64,000 bases of DNA from Streptomyces sclerotialus (GCF_040907265.1 NZ_JBFOHP010000002.1:682001-746000), one strand, 5' to 3'; numbered from the stretch's first letter, positions 1 to 8,099 are shown. The notes: a model not told the origin generated them from the sequence alone. A program made the numbers and translations.

Positions 1-485
1 AAGGACGCGATGAGGGTCGTCGCGAGGATGCCGACGCTCCAGAGCAGGTTGGACAGGCCCAGCAGCGCGCCCCGGTTCCGGTCGGTCGCCGCCTCGGAGA
101 TCGTGGCGAGCGAGACCGGGAGGTCGGCCCCCGTACTGAGGCCCACCAGGACGACACCGGCCAGCAGGAGCGGGAACGCCGTACCGAAGACCAGCAGCGC
201 GGAGCCGATGGCGATCATCGCCATCGTCACGGTGAAGACGGTGCGCCGGCCGATGGCGTCACCGAGCTTGCCGCCGGTGACGGCGCCGATCGCGATGCAG
301 AAGGTGAGGGCGCCCGAGAGCAGGCCGAATTCGGCCCCGCTCAGGCCGATCGTGTCCTGGTAGATGACGAGCGCGATGCCGTTCGACACGATCGCCGCCG
401 CGTCGATGTAGGACGCCATTCCCGAAACGATCCCCACCCACCAGGGGCTGGGGGCTTGGGCAGGGTCGGCGAGAGGCAGGGCCAT
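1..485 (-). CDS. MFS sugar/metabolite transporter (N-terminal part, cut by window edge)
   Basis: About 161 N-terminal residues of a major facilitator permease are visible, reading leftward; the C-terminal two thirds lie outside the window. The ATG at 485 follows a purine-rich stretch (AAAGGGGAA). The visible part has four hydrophobic helices and the loop 2-3 signature of sugar-porter type MFS proteins (GGKLGDAIGRR, around residues 72-82), then a helix 4-5 segment rich in Gly. Two LacI-type operator-like palindromes lie just upstream (528-570), so it is probably induced by the substrate of a LacI-family repressor. The substrate cannot be told from this fragment. MFS family assignment is firm, specificity is not. 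Confidence 0.85.
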   Translation of the reverse strand, partial: MALPLADPAQAPSPWWVGIVSGMASYIDAAAIVSNGIALVIYQDTIGLSGAEFGLLSGALTFCIAIGAVTGGKLGDAIGRRTVFTVTMAMIAIGSALLVFGTAFPLLLAGVVLVGLSTGADLPVSLATISEAATDRNRGALLGLSNLLWSVGILATTLIAS

Positions 486-527
486 GACGGTTCCCCTTTG
501 AGTCGTCGACTGCGCGAACCAGCGGTT

Positions 528-570
528 TGAATCGACTCAGGGGACCGTAGAGCGCGTATGAAACGATTCA
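528..570. promoter_or_regulatory. Pair of LacI-family-like operators upstream of the MFS gene
   Basis: Two imperfect palindromes with a central CG, tgaatcgactca (528-539) and tgaaacgattca (559-570), sit 31 bp apart centre to centre, i.e. about three helical turns on the same DNA face. Both match the TGAAWCGWTTCA style of LacI/CcpA-type operators. They lie 43-85 bp upstream of the start codon at 485. The regulator is not in the window. Assignment is by pattern only. Confidence 0.5.
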
Positions 571-603
571 CAAGGGGCGTGCGCGAGAAACCCGGTCGGC
601 CGG

Positions 604-978
604 TTACGCGCAGAGGGCGTTCGCGGCGGGGTCCCACCGGGCGCACACCGACTTGCCACCCGGCCGGTGCACGACCTCCACCTCGGTGGCCAGCCGCTGG
701 ATGATGTGCCAGCCGTGGCCGCCCGCTCCGCCGAGGTCACCCTTCCTGGCGACGGGTGACGCCTCGACCCCGTCGTGCAGCTCCACCACCAGGCGGCCGT
801 GCTGCACCGAGACGCTCAGCCGCCACCAGCCCGAGGCGTGCCGTTCCGCGTTGGCGATCAGCTCGGAGACCACGAGCACCACCGCGTCCCGGTCCACCCA
901 TGGACATTCCTCCGACAGGAAGGCGGCCGTGGCGTGCCTGGCCTGGGAGACGTCGGCCTCCTGCGAACTCGTGATCAT
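604..978 (-). CDS. ATP-binding protein, anti-sigma (RsbW/SpoIIAB-like) histidine-kinase-fold
   Basis: A 124-residue stand-alone HATPase_c domain of the kind that binds and inhibits sigma factors or phosphorylates STAS antagonists in Streptomyces. The N box is seen at ELIANAERHA, the D-x-G element at LHDGVE, and a glycine loop at GGHGWHIIQRL. The start is set at the ATG at 978 because a clear GGAGG lies 10 nt upstream; longer in-frame versions have no ribosome-binding site. The divergent neighbour at 1357 encodes a STAS-domain protein, a plausible antagonist partner. The sigma factor it would control is not adjacent. Confidence 0.85.
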   Translation of the reverse strand: MITSSQEADVSQARHATAAFLSEECPWVDRDAVVLVVSELIANAERHASGWWRLSVSVQHGRLVVELHDGVEASPVARKGDLGGAGGHGWHIIQRLATEVEVVHRPGGKSVCARWDPAANALCA

Positions 979-1356
979 CCCGCTCGTTCCTCCGGTCTGC
1001 ACCGGTTTCCCGCTGTGGGCGCGGCGGAAGCTTGCGCACACTTTTCGCATGGTACGGGGTACGTCCCGCACCGTGCCGTCCCGCGACGCCATCGCTCGGA
1101 GGTGCTGGTGCCCACGGTCGCGGTTCTCACACCGGCCGGACGCGAAGAGGACCGATGGCACGTGCCCCGGGCATCCGACAGGACCGCAGGCCCGGCGCCA
1201 GGCGTGACGCGCGAATCTCTTGTGTCCGGCGAATGTTTAACTCCCCCGTTCGGGGCAGTACGTCATGCAGACGGATCCGTCAGCACGACCGCCCGCGTAC
1301 CGGGCCGAGCCGACCGGCCGGCACCCGGGCTCATCCCCATAGGAGGTACCGCTCTC
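979..1356. other. Intergenic region between divergent switch genes
   Basis: 378 nt without a convincing gene. It must carry the promoters of both the anti-sigma-like gene (leftward) and the STAS gene (rightward). The only structure noticed is an imperfect inverted repeat at 1051-1072 with 8-bp arms (ggtacggg / cccgcacc, one mismatch), which could be an operator. No clear -35/-10 pair could be assigned by eye. Confidence 0.5.
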
Positions 1357-1746
1357 GTGTCCACCGACAACGAAGCACTGAACGTCGAGGTCGAGGTCGA
1401 GGTCCGCAGCTCCGACACCGCCGTCGTCACCGTCGGCGGGGAGCTGGACCTCGACTCGGCGACGCTGCTCCACCACCACCTGGTCAACCAGCTCCACCAC
1501 GGGCGCCGCCACCTCGTACTGAACCTGGCAGCCCTGGACTTCATGGACTCCATGGGCCTGAACGTCCTGCTGCGCGCGACCCGTGAGGCGCGCCAGGTGT
1601 CGGGCAACCTCTACGTCGCGGCCGTGACGCCCGCCGTGAACCGGCTCCTGGAGCTGACCGGGCTGAGTGCCACCAGCCCCGTCTACGCGACCGTGGACGA
1701 CGCCCTGGCCGCCATCGGCAGCGGCGAGGCCGCCACGCAGGGGTGA
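1357..1746 (+). CDS. STAS-domain anti-sigma factor antagonist
   Basis: A 129-residue SpoIIAA/RsbV-like protein. The GTG start at 1357 is preceded by AGGAGG (1341-1346), which decides it against the longer open frame. The phosphorylation-site segment reads LDFMDSMGLNVLL, with the serine in DSMGL at the position phosphorylated in SpoIIAA/RsbV. In this family the unphosphorylated form sequesters an anti-sigma kinase such as the product of the divergent gene at 604-978. The two genes are likely a partner-switching pair, though which sigma factor is released cannot be seen. Confidence 0.9.
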   Translation: MSTDNEALNVEVEVEVRSSDTAVVTVGGELDLDSATLLHHHLVNQLHHGRRHLVLNLAALDFMDSMGLNVLLRATREARQVSGNLYVAAVTPAVNRLLELTGLSATSPVYATVDDALAAIGSGEAATQG

Positions 1747-1754
1747 GGCGGGGC

Positions 1755-1800
1755 GGTGGAGCCCCCAGCCTCCAGCCCCCGGGCGGCCGGGGGCTCCACC
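1755..1800. terminator. Bidirectional hairpin terminator
   Basis: A perfect 12-bp inverted repeat (ggtggagccccc 1755-1766 with gggggctccacc 1789-1800) lies between the convergent STAS gene and the phosphatase gene. A nested GC hairpin (1774-1795) uses the same right arm. Good candidate for terminating both transcripts. Confidence 0.7.
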
Positions 1801-1840
1801 GGCCGCCCGGGGCTGCCGGCCAGGGTCATGACACGGGCGC

Positions 1841-3181
1841 TCAGCCCGCGGGGACGACCCGTACGGCGAGGGCGAGCGTGTCGTCGGAGTGCAGTATCAC
1901 GCGGTGCATGTCCCCGGCGATGGCTCCGGGGATCTCCTCGATGGGCAGGTGCCGGTGCGTGCGGGCGCTGTCGATGAGCCGGCGTTCGCCCTCCAGCGGG
2001 TCCCGCCGGCTCTCGGTCAGGCCGTCGGTGTAGAGCATGAGGAGGTCGCCGGCCCCGAGGCGGGTCTCCAGCACCTTCTCGCTGCCGGGCGCCGGGAAGC
2101 CGATGCCCCGCCCGCGCGCCTCCTGGTACTCCCCCGTGCCGTCAGCGCGCAGCACCAGGGCCGGCGGGTGGCTGCCGTTGGCCAGCTGGAGCCGGCCGGT
2201 CGCCGGCTCGATCCTGGCCAGCAGCACCGTCGCCATCAGGTCGGGGTCGAACGGCGCGAGGACTTCGTTGACCCGCGCGACGATGAAGTCCAGCGGGTGG
2301 CCTTCGAGGGCCAGCGTGCGGACGGCGTGGGTGACGTTGAGGGCGCTCTTCGTACTGCGTACGCCGTGTCCGAGGGCGTCGACGACGGTGATGTGGACGG
2401 TGCCGTCGGGCAGCACGAACCAGTCGTAGAAGTCGCCGCCCGTCGGTGCGGCGGCCTCCGCCGGGGCGTAGTGCACCGCCAGCTCCAGGCCCTCGACGCT
2501 GATGGGCGAAGGCCGCAGGGCGTCCTCCAGCTCGCGGAGGATCTTGCCGTGCGCGTTGCGCAGCTGCTCGTCGCGCTCTTCGAGCTGGACGTAGAGGGCG
2601 AGCACGCCGCTGTTGGTCTCGGCGAGTTCGTGCTTGAGGCGCTGGTGCTCCGCGTTGACGGCGTCGAGGTGGGCGAGCGCGGCCCGCAGCTCCTCCTCCA
2701 GCGCGGCGAGCTCGGCGGAGGGAGCGGCCTGCTGCCGTGCGCCGTCGGCCCGCGCGGCCCGCTGTCCGTCGTCCGCCGGCGGCGTCGTGCCGTTGCTGCC
2801 GTTGCTGCCGTTGCCCCGTACGTGCCCGTCGGCGGGGACTTCGGCGGGCCCGCCGGAACCGGGATGCGCCCCGGGCGTGACACGCCAGACCGCAGCGCCG
2901 TCGGGGGTCGCCTGCGCGGGGAGCGGCAGGCCCGAGGTGGGCAGCATGCACCGCTTGAGCGGGGCGCGCAGGACGACGGTCAGCGGGCTCGGCTCACCGT
3001 CCTGCTGCGCGGACAGCGTCTCCAGCACGGTGTACCCGCCCGCCTGGAATTCCTGTTGCGCGACCGCCGATATGGCGAGGACCAGCCGGGCCCGGGTCTC
3101 GATGGGCAGCTGGTGGGCGTCGCCGAGCCGGCGCACCGCACCACGGAGCGCCGGCAGGGTGTGAAAGGTCTGCGGGGTCAT
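1841..3181 (-). CDS. PP2C-family SpoIIE/RsbU-type serine phosphatase
   Basis: 446 residues. Residues about 1-100 form a helical N-terminal domain without a recognised name, followed by a low-complexity linker, a coiled coil (about 160-235, Glu/Leu rich) and a C-terminal SpoIIE PP2C domain (about 245-445). PP2C metal motifs are visible: GGDFYDWF, VDALGHG, LYTDGLTE and SDDTLA. It is the last gene of the rsb operon and its ATG overlaps the stop of the preceding gene (3178-3181), so translation is coupled. In stressosome systems RsbT activates a phosphatase of this kind (RsbU), which dephosphorylates an RsbV-type STAS protein; the coiled-coil/N-terminal part would be the RsbT docking region. Role by analogy. 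Confidence 0.9.
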   Translation of the reverse strand: MTPQTFHTLPALRGAVRRLGDAHQLPIETRARLVLAISAVAQQEFQAGGYTVLETLSAQQDGEPSPLTVVLRAPLKRCMLPTSGLPLPAQATPDGAAVWRVTPGAHPGSGGPAEVPADGHVRGNGSNGSNGTTPPADDGQRAARADGARQQAAPSAELAALEEELRAALAHLDAVNAEHQRLKHELAETNSGVLALYVQLEERDEQLRNAHGKILRELEDALRPSPISVEGLELAVHYAPAEAAAPTGGDFYDWFVLPDGTVHITVVDALGHGVRSTKSALNVTHAVRTLALEGHPLDFIVARVNEVLAPFDPDLMATVLLARIEPATGRLQLANGSHPPALVLRADGTGEYQEARGRGIGFPAPGSEKVLETRLGAGDLLMLYTDGLTESRRDPLEGERRLIDSARTHRHLPIEEIPGAIAGDMHRVILHSDDTLALAVRVVPAG

Positions 3182-4206
3182 GGCTTTCTCTGTCGGGGAG
3201 TGGCGGCCAGTACGGTCGCGTCGTCACGGGTGATCCGGTGCCCGTGCGCGAGGGAGGCGGTCAGCAGCGGCGGCGGCAGCCTGAGGGTGAAGAGCGGGGG
3301 CGACTGGCTCCACCGGTGGTTGATGCCGTCCGTGTGCAGCACCGCGGTGCCGCCGGGCGCCAGTGGCAGATCGCTGACCCGGGGGGTGGGGGGCAGTTGC
3401 AGGCCGGCGATGCCGGGCCGGCCGGTGAGCCGGTGGTGGACGCCGTCCGGGCCGAGCACCAGCGCGCGGATGTTGCCGACGCCGCAGTACTCACCGTGCC
3501 CGGGACGCAGGCGCAGCAGGCCGATCGCGGCTCCACGGGTACGCCGCAGGGAGCGGTGCACGGTGGTGAGGACGTCGGGCAGCGGCGCGTCCGGTACGCG
3601 GTGGAAGGCCCGCAGCGCCGTCTGCGCGGCTTCGGCCGCCGGCGGCCCGTGGCCCAGGCCGTCGACGACGATGGCGGTGCGGGAGTCGTCGGTGTCGAGG
3701 ACGGTGCAGGCGTCCCCGCTCTCCTGCTCGCCCTCGGCGGGCAGGCACACCGCGCCCACGCCGTCGCCGGACGCGGCGGCCTGTTCCGGCGTGCAGAGCC
3801 GGGCGCAGACCAGCGTGCCGTCCGCCGAGCCGCTCCGGATGCTGAAGTGGGACGCTATCCGGCGCACGGCGCCCAGGCCCGCGCCGAGCGAGCCGGTGGT
3901 GCTGAAGCCGTCCGCGAGACACCGTTCCAGCTCGGGCATGCCGGGGCCGCGGTCGGCCGCGAGCACCTCCATGCCGCCGCCCGTGGGGAGCCGCTGGAGG
4001 TAGAGGACGCCGTCCGTGGCGTACTTGGCGAGGTTGCTGCCCAGCTCCGACGCGATGACCGCGGCCTGGTCGGGCAGTGCGCCCGGCAGTCCGCACCGCG
4101 CGGCGAGCTGCCGGGCGGCATGGGCCGCCACGTGGACCGCGCTGTAGTGGTCGATGCGGACGGAGACGGTGGGCGGGACGGAACGGTCGGTCAACGGCTC
4201 GCCCAC
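3178..4206 (-). CDS. HATPase-SpoIIE phosphatase fusion (RsbX-like)
   Basis: 342 residues. The N-terminal ~140 residues are an RsbT-like GHKL ATPase (N box ASELGSNLAKYA, DRGPGMPEL, then a GLGAVRRIA lid), and the C-terminal ~190 residues are an SpoIIE-like phosphatase domain (VVDGLGHGPPA; AVLHTDGI; TRDDATVL). Proteins of this architecture follow rsbT in actinobacterial stressosome operons and are thought to reset the system by dephosphorylating RsbS/RsbR, like RsbX. Overlaps rsbT by 16 nt and the following phosphatase gene by 4 nt. The exact start could be a few codons later. Confidence 0.85.
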   Translation of the reverse strand: MGEPLTDRSVPPTVSVRIDHYSAVHVAAHAARQLAARCGLPGALPDQAAVIASELGSNLAKYATDGVLYLQRLPTGGGMEVLAADRGPGMPELERCLADGFSTTGSLGAGLGAVRRIASHFSIRSGSADGTLVCARLCTPEQAAASGDGVGAVCLPAEGEQESGDACTVLDTDDSRTAIVVDGLGHGPPAAEAAQTALRAFHRVPDAPLPDVLTTVHRSLRRTRGAAIGLLRLRPGHGEYCGVGNIRALVLGPDGVHHRLTGRPGIAGLQLPPTPRVSDLPLAPGGTAVLHTDGINHRWSQSPPLFTLRLPPPLLTASLAHGHRITRDDATVLAATPRQRKP

Positions 4207-4667
4207 CGAGTGGCCACGACGGTCGTGCCACGGCCTTCCGCGGTGTCCACCTCGAACTCGTCCATCAGCCGGCGTGCTCCGCCCAGCCCGTGCCCCAGTC
4301 CGGCGCCCGTGGTGTAGCCGTCGGTGAGCGCGGTGTCGAGGTCGGCGATGCCGGGTCCCTTGTCCCGTACGGTCAGGCGCAGTCCCTTCTTGTCGGCACG
4401 CACCGGGTGCTCGACGGTGAGGGTGCCGCCTCCGCCGTGGATGTAGGCGTTACGGGCCAGTTCGCTGGCGGCCGTGACCACCCGCGTCTGGTCCACGATG
4501 CCGAATCCCGCACGGATGGTGGCCGCGCGCACGGCGTGCCGTACGGTCAGCAGGTCCTCCTCGCTCTCGACGGGGTACACCGACGCCGCCTCCTCGCCGT
4601 CGGCCGCTTCCGGGCCGGCGTCCGTGACATCGGCGACAGCGGTACGCAGTTCACCTATGGGCGTCAC
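4191..4667 (-). CDS. rsbT: Stressosome switch kinase RsbT
   Basis: 158-residue GHKL serine/threonine kinase. The N box SELARNAYIHGGGG, the DKGPGI motif and the GLGHGLGGARRL lid are intact. RsbT phosphorylates RsbS and RsbR and, when released by stress, activates the RsbU-type phosphatase. The GTG at 4667 is preferred: a GAGGGAG element precedes it and it overlaps the end of rsbS by 17 nt. Placement directly after rsbS and rsbR supports the name. Confidence 0.9.
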   Translation of the reverse strand: MTPIGELRTAVADVTDAGPEAADGEEAASVYPVESEEDLLTVRHAVRAATIRAGFGIVDQTRVVTAASELARNAYIHGGGGTLTVEHPVRADKKGLRLTVRDKGPGIADLDTALTDGYTTGAGLGHGLGGARRLMDEFEVDTAEGRGTTVVATRWASR

Positions 4668-5061
4668 GCGAGACTCCCTCGGGTGCCTGTGGACTTCGGT
4701 GCCAGCCCAGGGCGGCCATTCCCTGTTCGGCGTTGAGCGCGGTCTCCACACCGGTCAGCTGGAGGCCGAGCTCGACCAGGGTGATGGCGACGGGGGGCTG
4801 CATGCCGGCCACTATGACCCTGGCGCCCAACAGGCGGGACATGGTGGTCAGTTCCATGAGCATGCGCGCCACGTAGGAGTCGATGATCTCCAGTCGGGAG
4901 ATGTCGATCAGTACGCCCCGCGCGCGGTCGGCCGAGATCCGCTCGGTCAGTTCGTCGGCGAACGCGACGGCGGTCTTGTCGTCCAGCTCGTTGAGCAGCC
5001 CCGTCACCAGGACGTCACCGAGGCGCAGGATCGGCACACCGGTCGACGCGGGCGCGCTCAT
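4651..5061 (-). CDS. rsbS: Stressosome scaffold antagonist RsbS (STAS)
   Basis: 136-residue single STAS domain. The phospho-acceptor segment reads ISRLEIIDSYVARML, with the serine of IDSY at the position of the RsbS phosphorylation site of Bacillus subtilis. RsbS together with RsbR forms the stressosome core that holds RsbT. ATG at 5061 overlaps the rsbR stop (5058-5061). A C-terminal tail of about 20 residues beyond the usual STAS end overlaps the rsbT start. Confidence 0.9.
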   Translation of the reverse strand: MSAPASTGVPILRLGDVLVTGLLNELDDKTAVAFADELTERISADRARGVLIDISRLEIIDSYVARMLMELTTMSRLLGARVIVAGMQPPVAITLVELGLQLTGVETALNAEQGMAALGWHRSPQAPEGVSRDAHR

Positions 5062-5936
5062 CGCTCCGCCAAGGTGGCCTGCGCGGGCGTGTCCCGGAGC
5101 TCGATCGCCGCGGAGAGCGCGTCGGCGAGCGTGGCGCGGGTGACGATGGTCGACAGGTCGATGCCCAGCTGGGCGATGGTCTGCGCGATGGGCGGCCGGA
5201 TGCCGCTGATCACACAGTCCGCGCCCATCAGCCGTACGGCGTTCACCGTGTGCATCAGGTGCTGGGCGACCGCCGTGTCCACCGTGGGGACACCGGTGAT
5301 GTCGATGATGGCGATCCGCGCCTCGTGCTCCTGGATGGCCTGGAGGAGGTTCTCCATGACCACTTGGGTGCGGGCGGTGTCCAGGGTGCCGATCAGCGGG
5401 ACGGCGAGCACCTGCCGCCACAGGCGCACCACCGGCGTGGAGACCTCCAGCAGCTGCCGGCTCTGCCGCTGGATGATCTCCTCGCGGCCCTCGACGTACG
5501 TCTCGAAACAGAGCGCTCCGGCGCCGTCCAGCAGCTGGTTGATCAGCAGGGCTGCCGCGAACAGCTCGTCACCGTCGTGCGTCCGTCGCTGTACGGCCTC
5601 CAGCAGCGCCTCCTTGAGGGTGAGCACCGCCATGGAGGTCGCGGTCGGCAACGCGCCCTTGCGGGCCCTGCGCAGGGAGAACTCGGACACCGCGCGGCGC
5701 AGGTCGTGGTGGGTGGCGACGATCCGCTCCACGGGCACGTCGCCCTTGAGGCCGGCGGCGAGCGCACCGACGAGGCCGTCGGCCTCCTCGCGCAGTTCGC
5801 CCTCGCTCACCTCGGCCCCCGGGGCGGTGCGCGTCGACTGCAGCTGCACCCAGCGGTCGGCGATGTCGTCGGCCTCTGCCTCCAACGCACCGGCGACAAG
5901 CTCGCGCACGCCGGTCTCGGTGGAACTCAAAACCAC
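5058..5936 (-). CDS. rsbR: RsbR-type stressosome sensor
   Basis: 292 residues: an N-terminal helical sensor region (about 1-150) of the RsbRD type and a C-terminal STAS domain (about 165-280). The STAS carries the two threonine neighbourhoods phosphorylated in RsbR homologues (GTLDTART and VPTVDTAVA). The N-terminal domain would receive the stress signal, here unknown. GTG start at 5936 with GGAAGGA upstream; first gene of the five-gene operon rsbR-rsbS-rsbT-rsbX-like-rsbU-like. A GGGTAC hexamer near 6111 on the minus strand resembles a sigma-B -10 box but no matching -35 was convincing. Confidence 0.9.
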   Translation of the reverse strand: MVLSSTETGVRELVAGALEAEADDIADRWVQLQSTRTAPGAEVSEGELREEADGLVGALAAGLKGDVPVERIVATHHDLRRAVSEFSLRRARKGALPTATSMAVLTLKEALLEAVQRRTHDGDELFAAALLINQLLDGAGALCFETYVEGREEIIQRQSRQLLEVSTPVVRLWRQVLAVPLIGTLDTARTQVVMENLLQAIQEHEARIAIIDITGVPTVDTAVAQHLMHTVNAVRLMGADCVISGIRPPIAQTIAQLGIDLSTIVTRATLADALSAAIELRDTPAQATLAER

Positions 5937-6113
5937 GGTCCTTCCAGGTCAACGGCCATTCTCGGTGGCGCTTCGGCCGGTTGCCGGCGCTAGCCGGAAA
6001 CCATCCCTCCGGGCTTGGTCGGCCCGGCAGATCTTACCGAGCGCAGTCAAGCACGCAAAGATCCACCGGCGCTGCCCCACCCTCGGCCGAGTCCTGGCAG
6101 CGGCACCCCAGTA

Positions 6114-6162
6114 CCCCGGAAAACGCATCCCTCACCTGGAATCCCAGACGCATTTTCCGGGG
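6114..6162 (-). terminator. Hairpin terminator after the sigma factor/CU044_5270 operon
   Basis: 16-bp inverted repeat with two mismatches: ccccggaaaacgcatc (6114-6129) against gacgcattttccgggg (6147-6162), loop 17 nt, beginning about 30 nt past the stop of the CU044_5270 gene. It also sits upstream of rsbR and would insulate that operon. Confidence 0.7.
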
Positions 6163-6192
6163 CGTCGCGCGGGTCCGCCCGGAGAAGGGCCG

Positions 6193-7272
6193 TCAGCTCT
6201 TCCCGGTGGCCGAGTTGTCCGGTTCGCCGCCCACCACCTGCCCGGCCGTGGGCCGCTCGCCGGCCTTGTCCACCACCGCCCCTGCCAGCACGGCGTTGCT
6301 GGAGAGCAGCGTGCCGGCAGCACCGAGCGAGGTGTCCTTGATCAGGTAGGTACGGGATCCCAGGAAGGAGAGGTCGTCGGCGTCGAAGACCCACTCCGAG
6401 CGCTCGCCGTACCGGGTGTCGGTGCGGGCGATGCCGACGCCGTGCCGGCCGATGGCGTCGTGCGCCTTCGGGGCCTCGGTGACACCCGGTATGCGGGCGG
6501 CGGCCCGGTACAGCGCCGCGGCCAGCTCGGGCGGCATGACCCGCTCGGAGATCAGGTACCCGATCTGCTCGAAGGCCGCCTGGTCGTGCTCCTGCCCGGC
6601 CGTCTTGTCGGTGTGGGCGTAGACGTACTTCAGCAGCGCTTCGGGGTCGGTCGGGAGCGAGGCGAGCCAGCGGTAGGTGGGCCGGTGCCAACCCGGCTCG
6701 GTGCCGTTCTCGTCGCCCAGTTCGGCGTTGATCGGCAGGGTCTCGCCGTCCTCGCGGACCAGGCCGAGCTTCTTGACCGGGCCCGGGCGCTGTGAGGACC
6801 AGACCTCCCGGTCCTTCAGGGGGCCGGTGACGGCCTTGCCGCTCGTCACGTCGGCGTCGCGGCCCTTGCTCTTGACATAGACGAACTGGTCGTCCCGCAC
6901 GGGCGTGACGTCGGTCGCCAGGGCAACCTCGGAGATCCGGCCGAGCAACGCCGTGGCCTGCTGCCCGGAAGCCGAACTCCGGGCCTGGGGCACGGCCTTC
7001 GGGCCGGTCCCGTCGTCGCCTGCCACGGCGAGGCCCACGGTCAGCGCTCCGGCCAGGGCGAGCGCCGTGACGGGTGCCAGCACGGCCGGGCGCAGCAGCC
7101 GGCGGCGGGCGGCCATGGCGCCGGCCTGGTCGCGGTCGATCTGTCGCATCAGGGTTTCCTTGTGGTGGAGGTGGCGCTCCGCCGGGAGGTCCCATTCGGC
7201 CGGGGCAGGCAGCAGCCTGGCCAGTTCGTCGGCCTCGTCCCGGTCGGGGCGGGCGGGGGCGGCGTCGGTCAC
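6193..7272 (-). CDS. CU044_5270 family membrane-anchored protein, sigma-factor partner
   Basis: 359 residues: an N-terminal cytoplasmic segment (about 1-62), one transmembrane helix (about 63-85, LAPVTALALAGALTVGLAVAG) and an extracytoplasmic region. The family is common in Streptomyces directly after ECF-like sigma factor genes, where it may act as anti-sigma factor or sensor, but no biochemical role is established. No zinc-binding HxxxCxxC motif is seen in the cytoplasmic part. GTG start at 7272 overlaps the sigma gene stop by 4 nt and has GAGGAAA upstream. Confidence 0.8.
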   Translation of the reverse strand: MTDAAPARPDRDEADELARLLPAPAEWDLPAERHLHHKETLMRQIDRDQAGAMAARRRLLRPAVLAPVTALALAGALTVGLAVAGDDGTGPKAVPQARSSASGQQATALLGRISEVALATDVTPVRDDQFVYVKSKGRDADVTSGKAVTGPLKDREVWSSQRPGPVKKLGLVREDGETLPINAELGDENGTEPGWHRPTYRWLASLPTDPEALLKYVYAHTDKTAGQEHDQAAFEQIGYLISERVMPPELAAALYRAAARIPGVTEAPKAHDAIGRHGVGIARTDTRYGERSEWVFDADDLSFLGSRTYLIKDTSLGAAGTLLSSNAVLAGAVVDKAGERPTAGQVVGGEPDNSATGKS

Positions 7273-7919
7273 GGGGTTTCCTCCTCGGCGGGCAGGGCCA
7301 CGAACGCGGCCCTGCTTCTTACCTCTCCGCGGACCCGCCGCGGTTCCGTGTCTTTCCCGTTCTCCTCGCTGAGCCGGCTGAGCCGGCTGAGCCGGTCGCG
7401 GGCGCGCGACAGGCGGGACCGCACCGTGCCGACGGGGATGTCCAGGGCCTGCGCTGCCTGCGCGTAGTCCAGCCCCGACCACACGCACAGGGCCAGCACC
7501 TCACGTTCCGGCCGGCGCAGCCGGTGCAGCGCCGCGTGGACCGCGGCGAGCCGGCGGGCGTCGTCGATGCGGCCGGCCGCTTCCTCGGCGAAGTCGTCCA
7601 CCGGGGGCGGCGCCGGGGCGCGGGCGAGGAAGGCGAGCCGGCGGCGCAGGCTGCGGTGGGCGTTGTGGGCCTTGTTCGTCGCGATGCCCAGGAGCCAGGC
7701 TCGGAGCGAACCACCGTCCGGGTTCAGCCGCTCGCGGGTGGTCCAGGCGGCCAGGAAGGTGTCGGACATGATCTCCTCGGCGTTCGACCAGTCGCCGGTC
7801 AGCCGCAGGGCATGGTTGTAGACCGCCCGCGCGTGCTCCTCGTACAGGTCGGCGAACGCCTGACGGTCCCCGGCCCGGATCCGCCGGCGCAGATCGTCCG
7901 CGTGCTCTGATTGCTTCAC
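7269..7919 (-). CDS. RNA polymerase ECF-type sigma factor
   Basis: 216 residues. Region 2 is seen at LYEEHARAVYNHALRLTG through EEIMSDTFLAAW (about 20-60), region 4 at PEREVLALCVWSG through VGTVRSRLSRARDRL (about 125-175). A basic C-terminal tail of about 40 residues follows. The GTG at 7919 (VKQSEHADD) is chosen as the first start codon in frame that gives a normal region 2. The end of region 4 contains a 9-bp triplication coding LSR repeats (7369-7395). Co-transcribed with the CU044_5270 gene, which probably controls its activity. Confidence 0.9.
   Translation of the reverse strand: MKQSEHADDLRRRIRAGDRQAFADLYEEHARAVYNHALRLTGDWSNAEEIMSDTFLAAWTTRERLNPDGGSLRAWLLGIATNKAHNAHRSLRRRLAFLARAPAPPPVDDFAEEAAGRIDDARRLAAVHAALHRLRRPEREVLALCVWSGLDYAQAAQALDIPVGTVRSRLSRARDRLSRLSRLSEENGKDTEPRRVRGEVRSRAAFVALPAEEETP
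7369..7395. repeat. Triplicated 9-bp unit inside the sigma factor gene
   Basis: The unit ctgagccgg occurs three times in tandem. On the coding (minus) strand it gives the LSRLSRLS stretch just after the region 4 recognition helix. Slippage could change the number of repeats without breaking the frame. Confidence 0.8.
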
Positions 7920-8057
7920 ACCCGTTACCTGTTCGCGGGCCACGAGCGGTTCCAGTGATCTGGACCACTCACCCGGGCGCGCCCGGAAAGCGCCCGTCGC
8001 CCCCTTTTCTACCTGGCGTCCGGCGTGCGGCCGCACGGGGTGCGCCGCCCGGTTAAG

Positions 8058-8099
8058 TCAGCCGTTTGACCTGGCTGAGCGAGACGCGTTCACTGAGCG
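8058..8099. promoter_or_regulatory. Putative operator of the TetR gene
   Basis: Two inverted repeats lie in the 70 nt before the TetR start: tcagcc-N9-ggctga (8058-8078) and an imperfect 25-bp dyad centred on acgcg (8075-8099). TetR regulators commonly autoregulate through such sites; no experimental tie is possible from sequence. Confidence 0.35.

Noticed and set aside
1889..4003. 704-codon plus-strand frame over the phosphatase genes
   Set aside because: Shadow of the minus-strand SpoIIE proteins; composition is Arg/Gly/Val-rich and no family motif is present.
6100..6135. Sigma-B-type promoter (GGGTAC) for the rsb operon
   Set aside because: The hexamer is present on the minus strand, but no GNNT -35 at 14-16 nt fits, and the bases belong to the terminator hairpin at 6114-6162.
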